From: Formosa agariphila KMM 3901
Lineage (GTDB): Bacteria; Bacteroidota; Bacteroidia; Flavobacteriales; Flavobacteriaceae
Direction: 5' to 3'
Assembly (NCBI RefSeq): GCF_000723205.1
Contig: NZ_HG315671.1
Location: 2,515,351 to 2,579,350, forward strand
Length of the DNA stretch: 64,000 nucleotides
The position numbers and the translations under genes are program-made. Below the pieces are notes generated by a model. The model saw only the letters and a list, made by a program, of their open reading frames with translations, did no database searches and was not told where the DNA came from. Below are positions 36,891 through 47,391 of the stretch, piece after piece; position 1 is the first letter of the stretch; each line of letters begins with the position of its first letter.

Positions 36891-39800
36891 TTAGAAATTT
36901 AATTGTATACCGATAATAAATCTACGCGATACAGGATAGTTCCCGCGATCTACACCACGTGTAAAAATTCCATCTCCTCCAACTTCTGGATCATAACCAT
37001 TATAATTTGTAAACGTAAATGGATTCATTGCAGTAAAGTAAACTCTTGCTGTATTGATAATATTTTTATTTAGAGTTGGTATTGTATAACCTAAAGTTAA
37101 ATTTCGTATTCTTAGATATGTTCCATCTTCTAAAAAGTAATCTGATTGCGCTCTAACGCTATTATCAAAAGCATTTTGTCTAAATGTAGGAACATTAGAA
37201 TCTGCGTTTTGTGGGGACCATTGGTAATACTGTTCTTGATGTCTACCTTGTGTGTAAGCATATAAACGTGCTCCGTTATAAATCTCCGCACCATGAGAAT
37301 AATATGTTTGAGCATAAAAATCGAACCCTTTATAATCTAAATTCAGGTTAAAACCTGCTTCGAAATCTGCTTGTCCAGAACCAGCATATACGCGGTCGTT
37401 GTCATCAATTTTATTATCATTATTTTGATCGACATACATCATATCTCCCATTTGTGAACTTGCTTCAATTAATTTATAAGCATCTAATTGTTCTTGGTTT
37501 TTAATAATACCATCATGTTCAACTAAGAAGAAAGCTCCAGCTTCATAACCTTCAGCTAAGAATGTTGTGTAGTCTACATTATCTCCTAAAGACACTACAG
37601 GTCTTCCGTTTGCATATCCTCGCTCTACACCATTAAGGTTAGTAACTTCATTCACATTCTTAGTAAATGTTCCTGCAACGCTGTATCTAAGTCCTCCTGA
37701 AGATTCACCTTTAAAAGACAGTGATAATTCGACCCCTTTATTAACCATATTCCCAGCGTTAGTAACACGAACATCGTAAACCCCTAAAGCTCTAGTATGA
37801 TATGTTCCAGAAGATGCAGGTAAACGTTCTTCAATTAACATATCTTCTTTATCAGTTTGATAAAAGTCTGCTGTGAAATTCAATCTATTATTAAACATTC
37901 CTAAATCGACACCAATGTTTTTTGAAATACTTGTTTCCCATTTAATATTTGGATCTGCATAACGTCTTTGAATAGCTCCTGATGAGATTTCTTCGTTAGG
38001 ACCAAAAGGGTAATTAATTCCACTTTCTATTTGAGAAGAAAAAGAATATGCAGGAATGTTTTGGTTACCAACTTCAGCCCAACTTCCTCTCAATTTCAAA
38101 CTATTTATGGCTTCAATATTAAAGAATGCTTCTTCACTAATATTCCAACCAGCTGAAAACCCAAGAAAATCTCCGAAACGGTTTTCTTCTCCAAAGTTAG
38201 ATGACCCATCTCGTCTATAACTTGCCGAAAACAAATAGCGTTCGTCATAATTATATTGGGCTCTAAATAGTTTCCCTGTTAATGTATTTACATAATCGTA
38301 ACTACTTGGTTTTATAGCATTAACTCCTGCTCCTAAAACAGGAGTGTCATTACTTAATAACCCTATTACACCAGTACTTAACTGCTTAGAAGTAAATTCT
38401 TCATAAGACAACACTCCTAATAAGTTTACATTGTGTTTTCCAAAACTCTTATTATATTTAAATAAATTTTCTAGAACACGTCTTTCTGTAAATAAAAAAT
38501 CTTCATTTAACTGAGCATCCTCTCTTGATGCTGTAGGGTTATAATCTCCTTCTGGACCATAGACCAAATATTGAGGCCTAAAAAATGACCTTCTATAGTC
38601 ATACGTATTTCTACCTACATTTAACTGATAACTTAACCCGTCTATAAATTCATATTCTAAATTAACAGCCATATTTGTACTATTAACTAGACGATCATCT
38701 TGATTTTCTAATTCGCGAGATAAATAACTATACTGAATTGCATTAGTTAAAGGTAATTCTACAGAATTATCACCTGCAGACTTTAAATCACCAATTGCAG
38801 GTTGCCATGGTTTTTGTGCTATAGAATATTCATAAAGTGCCCAAGGCTCTTGCTCTCTATTTTCTTGAGTTAAAGCTAAACTAGCATATGCTCTAAATTT
38901 TCCTTTTTTAAATTCTCCATTTAAACGCGTGCTTAAACGATCAAACCCTGAATTGATTAAGATACCATCTTGATTAAAATAATCTGCACTTAAATTCATA
39001 GTTAAATTTTCTGAACCCCCAGAAACACCTAAACTGTAATTTTGTATTCCTGCATTATTATTTTGAACATCTCCAACAAAATCTGTATTATAATCTAAGG
39101 CATCTGGTGAAAAAACAAAGATTAAAGGATCTCTACCTAACGCATCTAACATGACTTCTTCAGCATACATTTGTTGTTGCGTATTCATTAAAGGTGTTCC
39201 TGAAGTAATATTTTGAACCCCTCCATATGTACTAAAACTTACATTTAAATTACCTCTTTTTCCTTTTTTAGTAGTAATAAGAATTACACCGTTAGAGGCA
39301 CGTGTACCGTAAACAGCTGCTGCTGCTCCATCCTTAAGAATATCTACTTTTTCAATTTGTTCTGTCGGAATGTTAGGATTGCCTTGAAACGGTATACCAT
39401 CTACAACATACAATGGTCCTAAAGCACTAGAGCTAACTGAACCCAATCCTCTAATTTGAATATTTGCAGATTCTCCCGGTCTACCACTACTTGATTGTAC
39501 ATTTACACCTGCAACTTGTCCTTGAATAGATTCTCCTAAATCAGATACTGGTGCTTTGGCAATAATTTCTGAAGTGACAAGACCAACAGCTCCTGTTACT
39601 TCTTTTTTCTTTTGAACACCATAACCTACAAGAACAACCTCTTCTAAACTTTGAGTATCTTCTTCCAAAGTTACAATTAGATTAGTTTGATTAGATATTG
39701 TAACCTCTTTAGTCTTGTATCCCAAGAATGAAAATACCAAGACATTTCCGTTTTCAGTATTCAGACTAAATAGTCCATCAAAATCGGTAACTGTTCCATT

Positions 39801-39965
39801 ATTTAATCCTTTAACGAGAACAGCAACTCCAGCTATTGGAATCCCATTTTCATCTAATACTTTTCCACTAATGTCTGTTTGCGCGTAAACATTAGTCATT
39901 GTTAGTAGCAAGAAAGAACAAACGAGTAAAAACTTGCTCCTCCATAATTTTAGTTTTTGTTTCAT
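36891..39965 (-). CDS. susC: SusC/RagA-family TonB-dependent oligosaccharide transporter, second copy
   Basis: A 1024-aa TonB-dependent outer-membrane transporter. In order: signal peptide (LLVCSFLLLTMTNVYAQ), CarboxypepD_reg-like domain (ISGKVLDENGIPIAGVAVLV), TonB-box-like EEVVLVGYG near residue 108, plug (ESIQGQVAGVNV, GPLYVVDGIPFQGN), then the beta-barrel ending RFIIGIQLNF. Related to the first SusC (shared ANIQIRGL and GTPLLN/GTPLMN segments) but clearly diverged. First gene of the SusC-SusD-SGBP-GH16 operon. Upstream at 40120-40137 is a perfect tandem GTCTAGT operator with a promoter-like octamer 31 nt nearer the gene, so this operon belongs to the proposed shared regulon. Confidence 0.95.
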   Translation of the reverse strand: MKQKLKLWRSKFLLVCSFLLLTMTNVYAQTDISGKVLDENGIPIAGVAVLVKGLNNGTVTDFDGLFSLNTENGNVLVFSFLGYKTKEVTISNQTNLIVTLEEDTQSLEEVVLVGYGVQKKKEVTGAVGLVTSEIIAKAPVSDLGESIQGQVAGVNVQSSSGRPGESANIQIRGLGSVSSSALGPLYVVDGIPFQGNPNIPTEQIEKVDILKDGAAAAVYGTRASNGVILITTKKGKRGNLNVSFSTYGGVQNITSGTPLMNTQQQMYAEEVMLDALGRDPLIFVFSPDALDYNTDFVGDVQNNNAGIQNYSLGVSGGSENLTMNLSADYFNQDGILINSGFDRLSTRLNGEFKKGKFRAYASLALTQENREQEPWALYEYSIAQKPWQPAIGDLKSAGDNSVELPLTNAIQYSYLSRELENQDDRLVNSTNMAVNLEYEFIDGLSYQLNVGRNTYDYRRSFFRPQYLVYGPEGDYNPTASREDAQLNEDFLFTERRVLENLFKYNKSFGKHNVNLLGVLSYEEFTSKQLSTGVIGLLSNDTPVLGAGVNAIKPSSYDYVNTLTGKLFRAQYNYDERYLFSASYRRDGSSNFGEENRFGDFLGFSAGWNISEEAFFNIEAINSLKLRGSWAEVGNQNIPAYSFSSQIESGINYPFGPNEEISSGAIQRRYADPNIKWETSISKNIGVDLGMFNNRLNFTADFYQTDKEDMLIEERLPASSGTYHTRALGVYDVRVTNAGNMVNKGVELSLSFKGESSGGLRYSVAGTFTKNVNEVTNLNGVERGYANGRPVVSLGDNVDYTTFLAEGYEAGAFFLVEHDGIIKNQEQLDAYKLIEASSQMGDMMYVDQNNDNKIDDNDRVYAGSGQADFEAGFNLNLDYKGFDFYAQTYYSHGAEIYNGARLYAYTQGRHQEQYYQWSPQNADSNVPTFRQNAFDNSVRAQSDYFLEDGTYLRIRNLTLGYTIPTLNKNIINTARVYFTAMNPFTFTNYNGYDPEVGGDGIFTRGVDRGNYPVSRRFIIGIQLNF

Positions 39966-40080
39966 ATTTATTTGATTAGAATAGTTTGTTATTGTCTCTT
40001 TGAAATTCTTACCATAAGCACTTTTGATTTATTAATAATAACAGAAGCTTTTTATTAGCAATTATTCAAATTAACAGTAG

Positions 40081-40137
40081 CTAATTTATAAATACAACAA
40101 CTCACTACACTAAATTAAGACTAGACTTAAACTAGAC
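40081..40137 (-). promoter_or_regulatory. operator GTCTAGTTTAAGTCTAGT with 31-nt-spaced TAAATTAG for SusC
   Basis: On the minus strand the operator (40137 down to 40120) is two perfect GTCTAGT copies with starts 11 bp apart. After exactly 31 nt comes TAAATTAG (40088 down to 40081), one mismatch from TAnnTTTG. The operator ends 154 nt before the SusC start codon. It is the most symmetrical member of the four-site set (21602, 40120, 56304, 60063). Confidence 0.7.
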
Positions 40138-40505
40138 AGACACTAAAAACATTGAAAAACAACATGTTGAATTATCGATTTAATTTAACATGTACAGTTT
40201 AATTCAATAAAAAATTAATAAAGAGAGTCCTAAGTACATGCTTTAAGATTTCATTATTTAAATCGATTTAAACACTAATTCACAATTAAGCATTTATCCA
40301 TATTTTTAACAGTTAAACACTTAAATAACAACCATATTGATAATAAATCAAACTATTCATCAATAACACTAACTATTTTTTTTTTTCTGGAAGAACAATA
40401 ATATAAGTCATATATAACTTCTATAACACCTAGTGTATATTCCCTCACGAATCTTATTTCTAATTATAAACGTAAGGCTTAATAGCTCTATTTTATAGAC
40501 AACTA

Positions 40506-40554
40506 AAAACAACATGTAAGTTGTTTTGCAGACTTATACGAGAGGAAAACCTCT
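40506..40554. repeat. two small hairpins in the spacer upstream of SusC
   Basis: AAAACAAC (40506-40513) pairs with GTTGTTTT (40520-40527), and AGAGG (40541-40545) with CCTCT (40550-40554). They lie between the GH117 terminator and the SusC operator within the 725-nt spacer 39966-40690, which otherwise shows no gene. They may be back-up terminators for read-through from GH117. Confidence 0.35.
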
Positions 40555-40641
40555 TACTCCACGTTATATTTAAAAGTTTCTAATCTAGAAACATATAAAA
40601 TCAAAAACACCCTCTTGTTTAAGTTCATAATACACAAAAAA

Positions 40642-40667
40642 AGCCTTCTAATTAATCTTAGAAGGCC
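40642..40667 (-). terminator. intrinsic terminator of the 11-gene GH2-GH117 operon
   Basis: GCCTTCTAA (40643-40651) pairs with TTAGAAGGC (40658-40666) over 9 bp with a short loop. On the minus strand it is followed by a T-run of seven. It lies 24 nt past the GH117 stop codon and marks the end of the long minus-strand operon. Confidence 0.8.
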
Positions 40668-40690
40668 TTAAACTAAATATCAAATTTGTT

Positions 40691-41917
40691 TTACTTACTA
40701 CTTTCTCCCTTTGCTACATGGGTTGTTTTTCTACGAGACTCAAACCTCATGATACTCTGATAATCATATGAATTATAAATATGAGATAATCCCCAACGAA
40801 GTATTTCAGTTGGTTCTTTTTCCACATCTGCAGTTCTATTTAATCCTATAGCATGAGCACTTACACCAGGTATAACAGACATTATTTCAAAATTAACACC
40901 ATCTTCAGCCCATTGAATTGTGTTTTTTTCTGGACCATCAGTAGTTATTAATGATGCAATTCCTCCGTTGTAAGGCCATACACAAATTTCGTGACCACTG
41001 TTACTTATAGGATTATATTCAGATTTCACATAAGGTCCTTTAGGATTATCGGCAACAGCTACACCATGACGAATTTGTCGTCCACCAAAAGTAATTGCTT
41101 CTCCCATTTGCTCTCCTTTATAGTATAAATAGAATTTTCCTTTGTAAGGAATTATACATGGGTCATGTACTTTATGACTATCAAAATCTCCTTTTTTCTC
41201 AACTAAAAATCTATTTTGTTCAGTTCCTTTCCATATACCATTATCTGCTGGACTTAAAATAGGTTCTTCACTTTTTGTCCAAGGTCCATTTGGTGATGTT
41301 GACCATGCCAATCCAATTTGATTTTTAACTCTTACATTATAAGGAGATTTCACTGTTTGGTAACATAAATAATACATCCCGTCATTTTCCATAATTTCAA
41401 CTGTAAAAACAGAACGGTCATCATAACTACCTTTTTCACCTCTAGCAACAGCTAAACCTTCTTCTTTCCATGTCCATCCATCTTCTGAAGTTGCATACCA
41501 TATATCGCAACGATCCCAAGGAAAAACTTTATCTTTTTCAATATCTCCACCAAAACCTTGAGATGGACCAACAGATTTACTGTACCAAACATAATATTTT
41601 CCATCATGCTTAATCATAGCACTAGGATCACGTCTAACAACTCCTTCTTCATAGGCTAAATCACCTTTTAAAGGTTTTAAATCTGAAAACTCGATAAACC
41701 ATTCGTTACCCAAATCGGTCGGCCATTTTAATGCTCGCTTAGATGCAGCACTTAAATGATTAACATCCGTAATACCTAAATAATCAATTTGTTCTGCAGT
41801 AGGCACTATAGTATCATTACAGTTATTTTCTTCTGGCATAGTTTTAGAGTTTTCTTTACAAGAACTCGTCATAATTATTAGCATCACTAATACTGTTACA
41901 CTTATTTTGTATTTCAT
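40691..41917 (-). CDS. GH117 alpha-1,3-(3,6-anhydro)-L-galactosidase
   Basis: Releases 3,6-anhydro-L-galactose from the non-reducing end of neoagaro-oligosaccharides. A 408-aa protein with a probable lipoprotein signal (LIIMTSSCKEN). The five-bladed beta-propeller shows family features: GVVRRDPSAMIKHDGKYYVWYS near residue 90, DRCDIWYATSEDGWTWKEEG near 135, YDDRSVFTVEIMENDGMYYLCYQ near 165, HDPCIIPYKGKFYLYYKG near 250, and GHEICVWPYNGG near 310, which includes acidic and His residues expected at the active site. It is the last gene of the operon that also encodes AHG-oxidising enzymes, so enzyme and product catabolism are linked. GH117 is a marker of agar use, which supports agar or porphyran as the substrate of the whole window. 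Confidence 0.88.
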   Translation of the reverse strand: MKYKISVTVLVMLIIMTSSCKENSKTMPEENNCNDTIVPTAEQIDYLGITDVNHLSAASKRALKWPTDLGNEWFIEFSDLKPLKGDLAYEEGVVRRDPSAMIKHDGKYYVWYSKSVGPSQGFGGDIEKDKVFPWDRCDIWYATSEDGWTWKEEGLAVARGEKGSYDDRSVFTVEIMENDGMYYLCYQTVKSPYNVRVKNQIGLAWSTSPNGPWTKSEEPILSPADNGIWKGTEQNRFLVEKKGDFDSHKVHDPCIIPYKGKFYLYYKGEQMGEAITFGGRQIRHGVAVADNPKGPYVKSEYNPISNSGHEICVWPYNGGIASLITTDGPEKNTIQWAEDGVNFEIMSVIPGVSAHAIGLNRTADVEKEPTEILRWGLSHIYNSYDYQSIMRFESRRKTTHVAKGESSK

Positions 41918-41946
41918 TTTATATTTTTTTTAAATTAATTGTTTAT

Positions 41947-42975
41947 TTATAAAAAGGCAATAACTAAAACTCCTATAATCATAGAAGCTAACCCCAAGTA
42001 CAATGCTATTTTTGCTTTTTGAGGAGCTCCAGACCATTCTTTTGTTAAAACTCCTGCAGATACTGCAGTGACTACAGACAATGTATTGAAAATTGCATAT
42101 CCAATTGAGCCACCTTCACTACCTAAAACAAATGAAGAATAAGCAAACACAATAGATGCAACAAAATTTAAGGCAGCCATAAAACTTGTTAAAGAAATAT
42201 TTTTACCTGCTTCAGGCACTTTGAATTTACCCCATAATTTCTTCTTAGACAACATTATCATAAAATATGGTACCACGAACACCCCGCCCGAAACATATAC
42301 AATAAACATAGAAGCAACAGAAGCTAACCAAGGTTCATTTCCATGGGCCACAATTGTATCTCCAATAATATTTTTTGCAACTTCACCGTTATGAGTAATC
42401 TCTAAAGCCACATTAAAACCTGTACACAAAACACCTCCAACAACAGCGATAATAATACCGGTTAGCATATTACCTTCTGCCGAATTATCTTTTGTTTTTT
42501 CTGCAGCAGAACGTAATATACCTGCTCGCCCGTTAAAAATAATTCCAATTAAGATTATTGTAATTCCAAATAAAATGGTAAAAATTTTACCAGTATGAAT
42601 CCCACCTCCTTCAATCTGTGGTAATCCAGAAAGCCCCCAAGGCAATAAAGATCCCACAACAATTATGGTACCAATGAATATTGAAAAACCCAAAGACATT
42701 CCAATATAATTAATGGCTTTACCCCAAAGCATCATTCCTACTCCCCATAAAAACCCTGGAATAAGCATTTTTAAAAGAACAGGAGCCCCTACATCTGTTA
42801 ATACATTACTAAAATCATGTATCATTGAAAATGCCACAATAAAAGGGAACACCCAAAGCATAAATAAGTAGCATAATCCCCAAGCATTTTCGAAAGCATA
42901 ATTTTTAATATACTTTTCGGGCATGGCCCAAAAACCAAGCATTATACCTCCAGCAATTGCTAATAAAATTCCCAT
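41947..42975 (-). CDS. RhaT-like sugar/proton symporter (DMT superfamily)
   Basis: A 342-aa integral inner-membrane protein with about ten hydrophobic segments, opening with MGILLAIAGGIMLGFWAMPEKY as in L-rhamnose/proton symporters of the RhaT type. GFLWGVGMMLWGKAINYIGMSLGFS near residue 75 and GGSIGYAIFNTLSVVTAVSAGVLTKEW near the C-terminus are family-like. It probably carries a monosaccharide from periplasm to cytoplasm. It sits between the GH117 and mutarotase genes in the operon for AHG oxidation, so 3,6-anhydro-L-galactose (or galactose) is a reasonable cargo, because the dehydrogenases are cytoplasmic and GH117 is not. This assignment is inference; no binding-site residues were identified. 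Confidence 0.75.
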   Translation of the reverse strand: MGILLAIAGGIMLGFWAMPEKYIKNYAFENAWGLCYLFMLWVFPFIVAFSMIHDFSNVLTDVGAPVLLKMLIPGFLWGVGMMLWGKAINYIGMSLGFSIFIGTIIVVGSLLPWGLSGLPQIEGGGIHTGKIFTILFGITIILIGIIFNGRAGILRSAAEKTKDNSAEGNMLTGIIIAVVGGVLCTGFNVALEITHNGEVAKNIIGDTIVAHGNEPWLASVASMFIVYVSGGVFVVPYFMIMLSKKKLWGKFKVPEAGKNISLTSFMAALNFVASIVFAYSSFVLGSEGGSIGYAIFNTLSVVTAVSAGVLTKEWSGAPQKAKIALYLGLASMIIGVLVIAFL

Positions 42976-43016
42976 AGTTTAGTTATTTAAGTTATTAATT
43001 AGTTTATATATATTTT

Positions 43017-44063
43017 TTACCAACCAAATTTGAAAATGGTTGTACTTTTATAAGTCTCGCCTGCCTTGGTTATAGACTTTGGCGATTCTTCTATATTTGG
43101 TCCATTCGGATAGCGATGTGTTTCACAACAAAACCCTCGATATTTTCCAAATTTCTGACCGTTTTCACGTTGCAATTCATCTGATGTATACTTCCCCGTA
43201 TATAAAAGCATACAAGGTTCTGTAGAATACACATCTAAACTTCTTTGTGTGTTTGAATCTGTAATGGTTGCTGTGTGCATTAATTTAGAGTTGTCTGTAT
43301 CAAAAATGTAGAAATGCTCAAAACCATCGTTCATTTTTTCATGTACATCGCCAATACGTTTTCCGGTTCTTAGATCATCTACTTCGTCTTCAACATTTAA
43401 AATATCACCAGTAGCTGCTCCCGTGTTATCTGTAGCTAAACGTTTATCTGTATATACTTTTGCTATGTGATTTTCTATATTTTCTGAAAATCCAGATAAA
43501 TTGAAATACGTGTGATTGGTTAACGACAAGGGCGTATCCTGATCTGGCGTTGCTTCATATTGAATCGTTAACTCGTTATTATCATTCAATGTGAAGTTTA
43601 CTGAAACATTAACATTTCCAGGAAAACCTTCTTCCAGATCCTTACTTAACAAGGTCATTTTAATCTTTGAAGCATCATCAGAATCAGCTATTGAAGCGTT
43701 CCATATTTTCTTATCAAAACCTTCAACCCCACCGTGTAAATTATTATCGCCGGCATTGTTAGCGAGTTGAAACGTTTTTCCGTTTAATGAAAACTCAGCA
43801 TTTTTTATTTGTGAACAATAACGTCCAACTGTACCTCCAAAATATGGAGAATTGCTTTTGTATTCTTCTGAAAAATAACTCTCTAAATTATCAAAACCAC
43901 AGGTTATTATTTCTGAAATTCCGTTAGATTTCGGCACTTTTATAGCCGTAATTGTTGCTCCGTAATTGGTTATTTTAACTTCAACACCATTGGCATTTGA
44001 TAAAGTGAACAACTCAATATCTTGATGTTTTAAATGTCCGAAATTCTCTTTTGTCGTCTTCAT
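43017..44063 (-). CDS. aldose 1-epimerase (galactose mutarotase)
   Basis: A 348-aa mutarotase that interconverts alpha and beta anomers, typically of galactose. Key motifs: NNAGDNNLHGGVEGFDKKIW near residue 85, the substrate-site LTNHTYFNLSG near 178 with its His, and GFCCETHRYPNGPN near 315, which carries the expected catalytic Glu. No signal peptide is visible, so it is cytoplasmic. It lies 41 nt from the transporter and 9 nt from the cycloisomerase gene. The galactose freed by GH2 and GH3 activity in the same operon is the natural substrate; action on AHG is possible but speculative. Confidence 0.92.
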   Translation of the reverse strand: MKTTKENFGHLKHQDIELFTLSNANGVEVKITNYGATITAIKVPKSNGISEIITCGFDNLESYFSEEYKSNSPYFGGTVGRYCSQIKNAEFSLNGKTFQLANNAGDNNLHGGVEGFDKKIWNASIADSDDASKIKMTLLSKDLEEGFPGNVNVSVNFTLNDNNELTIQYEATPDQDTPLSLTNHTYFNLSGFSENIENHIAKVYTDKRLATDNTGAATGDILNVEDEVDDLRTGKRIGDVHEKMNDGFEHFYIFDTDNSKLMHTATITDSNTQRSLDVYSTEPCMLLYTGKYTSDELQRENGQKFGKYRGFCCETHRYPNGPNIEESPKSITKAGETYKSTTIFKFGW

Positions 44064-44072
44064 AAGTATCTT

Positions 44073-45167
44073 TTATTGTTGTTCGTAGGGACTTAATTTT
44101 TCCCAATCGAAAATAACACCAACTCCAGGGTAATCAGGCGCAACAGCGCGATGATTCTCCACCACTAAAGGTCTTGTGGTATATTGATCTATTGGGAAAC
44201 TATGCACTTCTAGCCAACCCGAATTTGGTTGAGCGGACACTAAACTTACATGCAATTCTTGCATCCCGTGAGAACAAGCAGGAATTCCATGTTTGTTGGC
44301 TAATTTTGCTGCTGCCAACCATCCGGTTACCCCTCCACAATTGGAAGCGTCTGGCTGAATGAATGCCAATTTAGCTTGGTCGAAAGCATATTCAAACTCA
44401 TGAATGGTATGCAAGTTTTCTCCCATAGCTAAAGGGAAACCTGTAGCTTCAACAATTTCGGCATAACCTTTATAATTATCTGGAATTATTGGTTCTTCAA
44501 ACCAAGTGATATTTTGATCTTTAAAGCCTTCAATCGCTTTAATGGCTTGCTCAATCGTCATTGAATAATTGGCATCGACCATGAACGTTACATCTGGTCC
44601 GACAAATTCGCGAACTGCTTTAATACGATCTAAATCTTCTTCTAAATTTTCACGTCCAATTTTAATTTTCACAGCATTAAATCCACTTTCTAAATAACCT
44701 TTCATATTATTTAAAAGCTTCTCTAACGGGAACATTAAATCGATACCTCCACAATAAGCTTTACATGTATTCCCTGCTCCTCCAGCCATTTTCCACAAGG
44801 GTTGATTTGCTTTTTTACAACGAATATCCCACAAAGCAATATCGACTGCTGAAATAGCAAACGAAGCTATACCCCCACGGCCCACATAATGAATGTGCCA
44901 TTCTAAGAAATCGTAAATCCCTTCAATATCGGCACCATCTTTTCCAACTAAAACATTGGTAAAATCGTGTTCTACCATCGCCTTAATGGCAAAACCGCCT
45001 TTACCACCGGTATAAGTATATCCCGTTCCTTCTGTACCATCTTCTAAAGTGATGGTTACAGTTACCAATTCAAAATGATAATGATCTCCATGTTTGGCAT
45101 CAGACATTACTTCTGGTAATGGCACAGTAAATAATCTTGTTTTTATTTTTGATATTTTTGTACTCAT
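44073..45167 (-). CDS. enolase-superfamily enzyme, likely 3,6-anhydro-L-galactonate cycloisomerase
   Basis: A 364-aa enolase-superfamily protein of the mandelate racemase type. N-terminal cap: [19 protein letters not shown]. Barrel: general-base Lys motif [15 protein letters not shown] near residue 165; metal ligands in FMVDANYSM near 197, [10 protein letters not shown] near 225 and [10 protein letters not shown] near 245; Asp in [11 protein letters not shown] near 272; and His in [12 protein letters not shown] near 300. In known agar degraders an enzyme of this family opens the ring of 3,6-anhydro-L-galactonate to 2-keto-3-deoxy-L-galactonate. The operon also holds GH117 and a suitable aldehyde dehydrogenase, so I make this call. 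Other sugar-acid dehydratases of the superfamily look alike, hence moderate confidence in the exact reaction. Confidence 0.8.
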   Translation of the reverse strand: MSTKISKIKTRLFTVPLPEVMSDAKHGDHYHFELVTVTITLEDGTEGTGYTYTGGKGGFAIKAMVEHDFTNVLVGKDGADIEGIYDFLEWHIHYVGRGGIASFAISAVDIALWDIRCKKANQPLWKMAGGAGNTCKAYCGGIDLMFPLEKLLNNMKGYLESGFNAVKIKIGRENLEEDLDRIKAVREFVGPDVTFMVDANYSMTIEQAIKAIEGFKDQNITWFEEPIIPDNYKGYAEIVEATGFPLAMGENLHTIHEFEYAFDQAKLAFIQPDASNCGGVTGWLAAAKLANKHGIPACSHGMQELHVSLVSAQPNSGWLEVHSFPIDQYTTRPLVVENHRAVAPDYPGVGVIFDWEKLSPYEQQ

Positions 45168-45182
45168 AATTGTATGTTATTT

Positions 45183-47378
45183 TTAAAGTAATTTAATCGC
45201 TATTTCTACAGGTTTCGAGGCTCCAAGTATTGTACTTCTTACACTTGGCAATGCATTAGAAATGGCAATTTTATAATTTCCTTTTATCCATGCTTTTTTT
45301 CCCTCTAAGTTGGTTTGATAAAAATCTTTATCGGTTAAAATGAATTCTAATTCTTGTGATGCTTCAGATTTTAATTCAATTCTTCTAAAATTTTTTAAAG
45401 CATATTTTGGAAGAAATCCTTTGTCATCTTCTGGAATTAAATACACCTGAACTACATCTTCTAGATTAATATTACTCTGATTTTTCACATCTACTGAAAA
45501 TGAAAATGAATCACCTCTTTTAATCGTCTTAGACTTTGTTGCAACAGCCTCAAATGAAATTTTACCATAGCTTAATCCAAAACCAAACGGATACATAGGC
45601 TCTTTATCCATGTATTTGTAAGTGCGTCCTTTCATACTATAATCATCAAAAGGTGGTAATTGCTCTACGTTTTTAGGAAATGTAATTGGTAAATGCCCTG
45701 AAGGTGACACATCGCCAAAAATAACATCGGCAACAGCATTTCCTCCTTGCTCACCTGGATACCACATTAAAACAATGGCATCTACATAAGGTTCCACGTC
45801 TTCTAAAGACACTGGACTTCCCGTTCCTAAAACTAGAATTAACGGTCCTTTTTTATTTTTGCTAACATCTTTTATATAATCGATTTGGCTTTGTGGTAAT
45901 TTTAAATCTTTTCTATCACCTTTATGTTCTGAAGCAATAGCATCAACCTCTTCGCCTTCAATTTCGTTTGAAATTCCAGCAACTAATATGGTTGCATCTA
46001 CCGTTTTTGGCACTTGAACTGCCCAATTTAATGGGTTTAAATTATTTTGAAAAGGTAAAACGCCTAACCGGTATTCTACAGAAGTTCCTAATGAAACCTT
46101 ATCTGCAACACCTTCTAAAACCGTCACCATATTTGGAGACATACCGTAATAATTTGCTATTAAAATTTCTGTTGAAGCGGCGAAAGACCCAGTAACATAA
46201 AGCGATTTAATATTTTTATCTAATGGTAAAACGTTGTTCTTATTTTTTAATAAAACGATAGATTGTTGAGAGGCTTTACGAGCAATACCTTTATGTTTTT
46301 CTGAATTGATAACTTCTGTTCCCAATTGCGTATATGGGTTACTAGCATCCGAATCAAAAAACCCTAGTTTGAAACGTATTAAGAATAATTTCTTCAGACG
46401 TTGGTCAATTAACTTTTCAGAAATAAGACCGTTTTCTACGGCTGATTTTAACTTTCCATAAACCCATCCACAATTTAAATTCACTCCTGCAATCATAGCC
46501 AAAGCAGCCGCCTCTTCTTGCGTTTTAGCTTTTTTATGACCTTTCATAATGTCGCCTAAAGCCCCACAATCTGAAACAATATAACCGTTAAAACCCCAAG
46601 ATTTCTTCAAGGTTTCGTTTAATAAAAAAGTACTACTTGTAGATGGCTCACCATAAACCGCATTGTAAGCTCCCATTACACCTTGTACATTTCCTTCTTT
46701 TACCAAGGCCTCGAATGCTGGCAAATACGTTTCATACAAATCTAATTTTGATGGATTAGCATTAAAACTATGACGTAATGCTTCTGGTCCCGAATGCACC
46801 GCAAAATGTTTTGCACAAGCGGTTGATTTGAAATATTTATCGTCATTCCCTTGTAAACCTTCAACAAATGCCACACCTATTTTAGAGGTTAGAAACGGAT
46901 CTTCACCATACGTTTCTTGTCCGCGCCCCCAACGTGGATCTCTAAAAATATTAACATTTGGAGACCAATACGTTAGTCCAGCATACATACCTCGATTGCC
47001 AATAGATTTTGAAACTTGAAATTTAGCCCGTCCTTCATCTGAAATCGCATTCGCAACTTCTTTTATTAATTCAGGATTAAAAGTGGCACCCATAGCAATA
47101 CCTTGTGGAAAAATAGTTGCTTTTCCATTTCTTGCGACACCATGCAATGCTTCATTCCACCAGTTATATTCAGGAATTCCTAAACGTTCTATAGCTGGTG
47201 AATCAGACATAAATTGACTGCATTTTTCTTCTAACGTCATAGCGTCAACCAACAAATCTATTCGCTTTTCAAAAGAGATAGATTCATTAAACCACTCTTG
47301 TGACTGCGCATTTAAAACACTCGTTGCAGTTAGAATTAAAAATAATACATTGAATACAGGCTGTTTTGATTTCTTCAT
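45183..47378 (-). CDS. GH3 exo-beta-glycosidase
   Basis: A 731-aa family GH3 enzyme with a signal peptide (FLILTATSVLNAQ), probably periplasmic. Domains in order: TIM barrel with ALHGVARNGKATIFPQGIAMGATFNPEL near residue 80, KHFAVHSGPEALRH near 195, and the nucleophile motif GYIVSDCGALGDI near 268; alpha/beta sandwich (SIVLLKNKNNVLPLD, VTFPKNVEQLPPF); C-terminal fibronectin III-like domain (YPFGFGLSYGKISFEAV, DVVQVYLIPED). The NWWNEALHG and CTS-free start are typical of the xylosidase/glucosidase branch. In this operon a beta-galactosidase-type role on agar or porphyran oligosaccharides is more sensible than beta-glucosidase. It lies between the sulfatase and cycloisomerase genes with gaps of 13-15 nt. 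Confidence 0.88.
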   Translation of the reverse strand: MKKSKQPVFNVLFLILTATSVLNAQSQEWFNESISFEKRIDLLVDAMTLEEKCSQFMSDSPAIERLGIPEYNWWNEALHGVARNGKATIFPQGIAMGATFNPELIKEVANAISDEGRAKFQVSKSIGNRGMYAGLTYWSPNVNIFRDPRWGRGQETYGEDPFLTSKIGVAFVEGLQGNDDKYFKSTACAKHFAVHSGPEALRHSFNANPSKLDLYETYLPAFEALVKEGNVQGVMGAYNAVYGEPSTSSTFLLNETLKKSWGFNGYIVSDCGALGDIMKGHKKAKTQEEAAALAMIAGVNLNCGWVYGKLKSAVENGLISEKLIDQRLKKLFLIRFKLGFFDSDASNPYTQLGTEVINSEKHKGIARKASQQSIVLLKNKNNVLPLDKNIKSLYVTGSFAASTEILIANYYGMSPNMVTVLEGVADKVSLGTSVEYRLGVLPFQNNLNPLNWAVQVPKTVDATILVAGISNEIEGEEVDAIASEHKGDRKDLKLPQSQIDYIKDVSKNKKGPLILVLGTGSPVSLEDVEPYVDAIVLMWYPGEQGGNAVADVIFGDVSPSGHLPITFPKNVEQLPPFDDYSMKGRTYKYMDKEPMYPFGFGLSYGKISFEAVATKSKTIKRGDSFSFSVDVKNQSNINLEDVVQVYLIPEDDKGFLPKYALKNFRRIELKSEASQELEFILTDKDFYQTNLEGKKAWIKGNYKIAISNALPSVRSTILGASKPVEIAIKLL

Positions 47379-47391
47379 TTATACTCTTAAG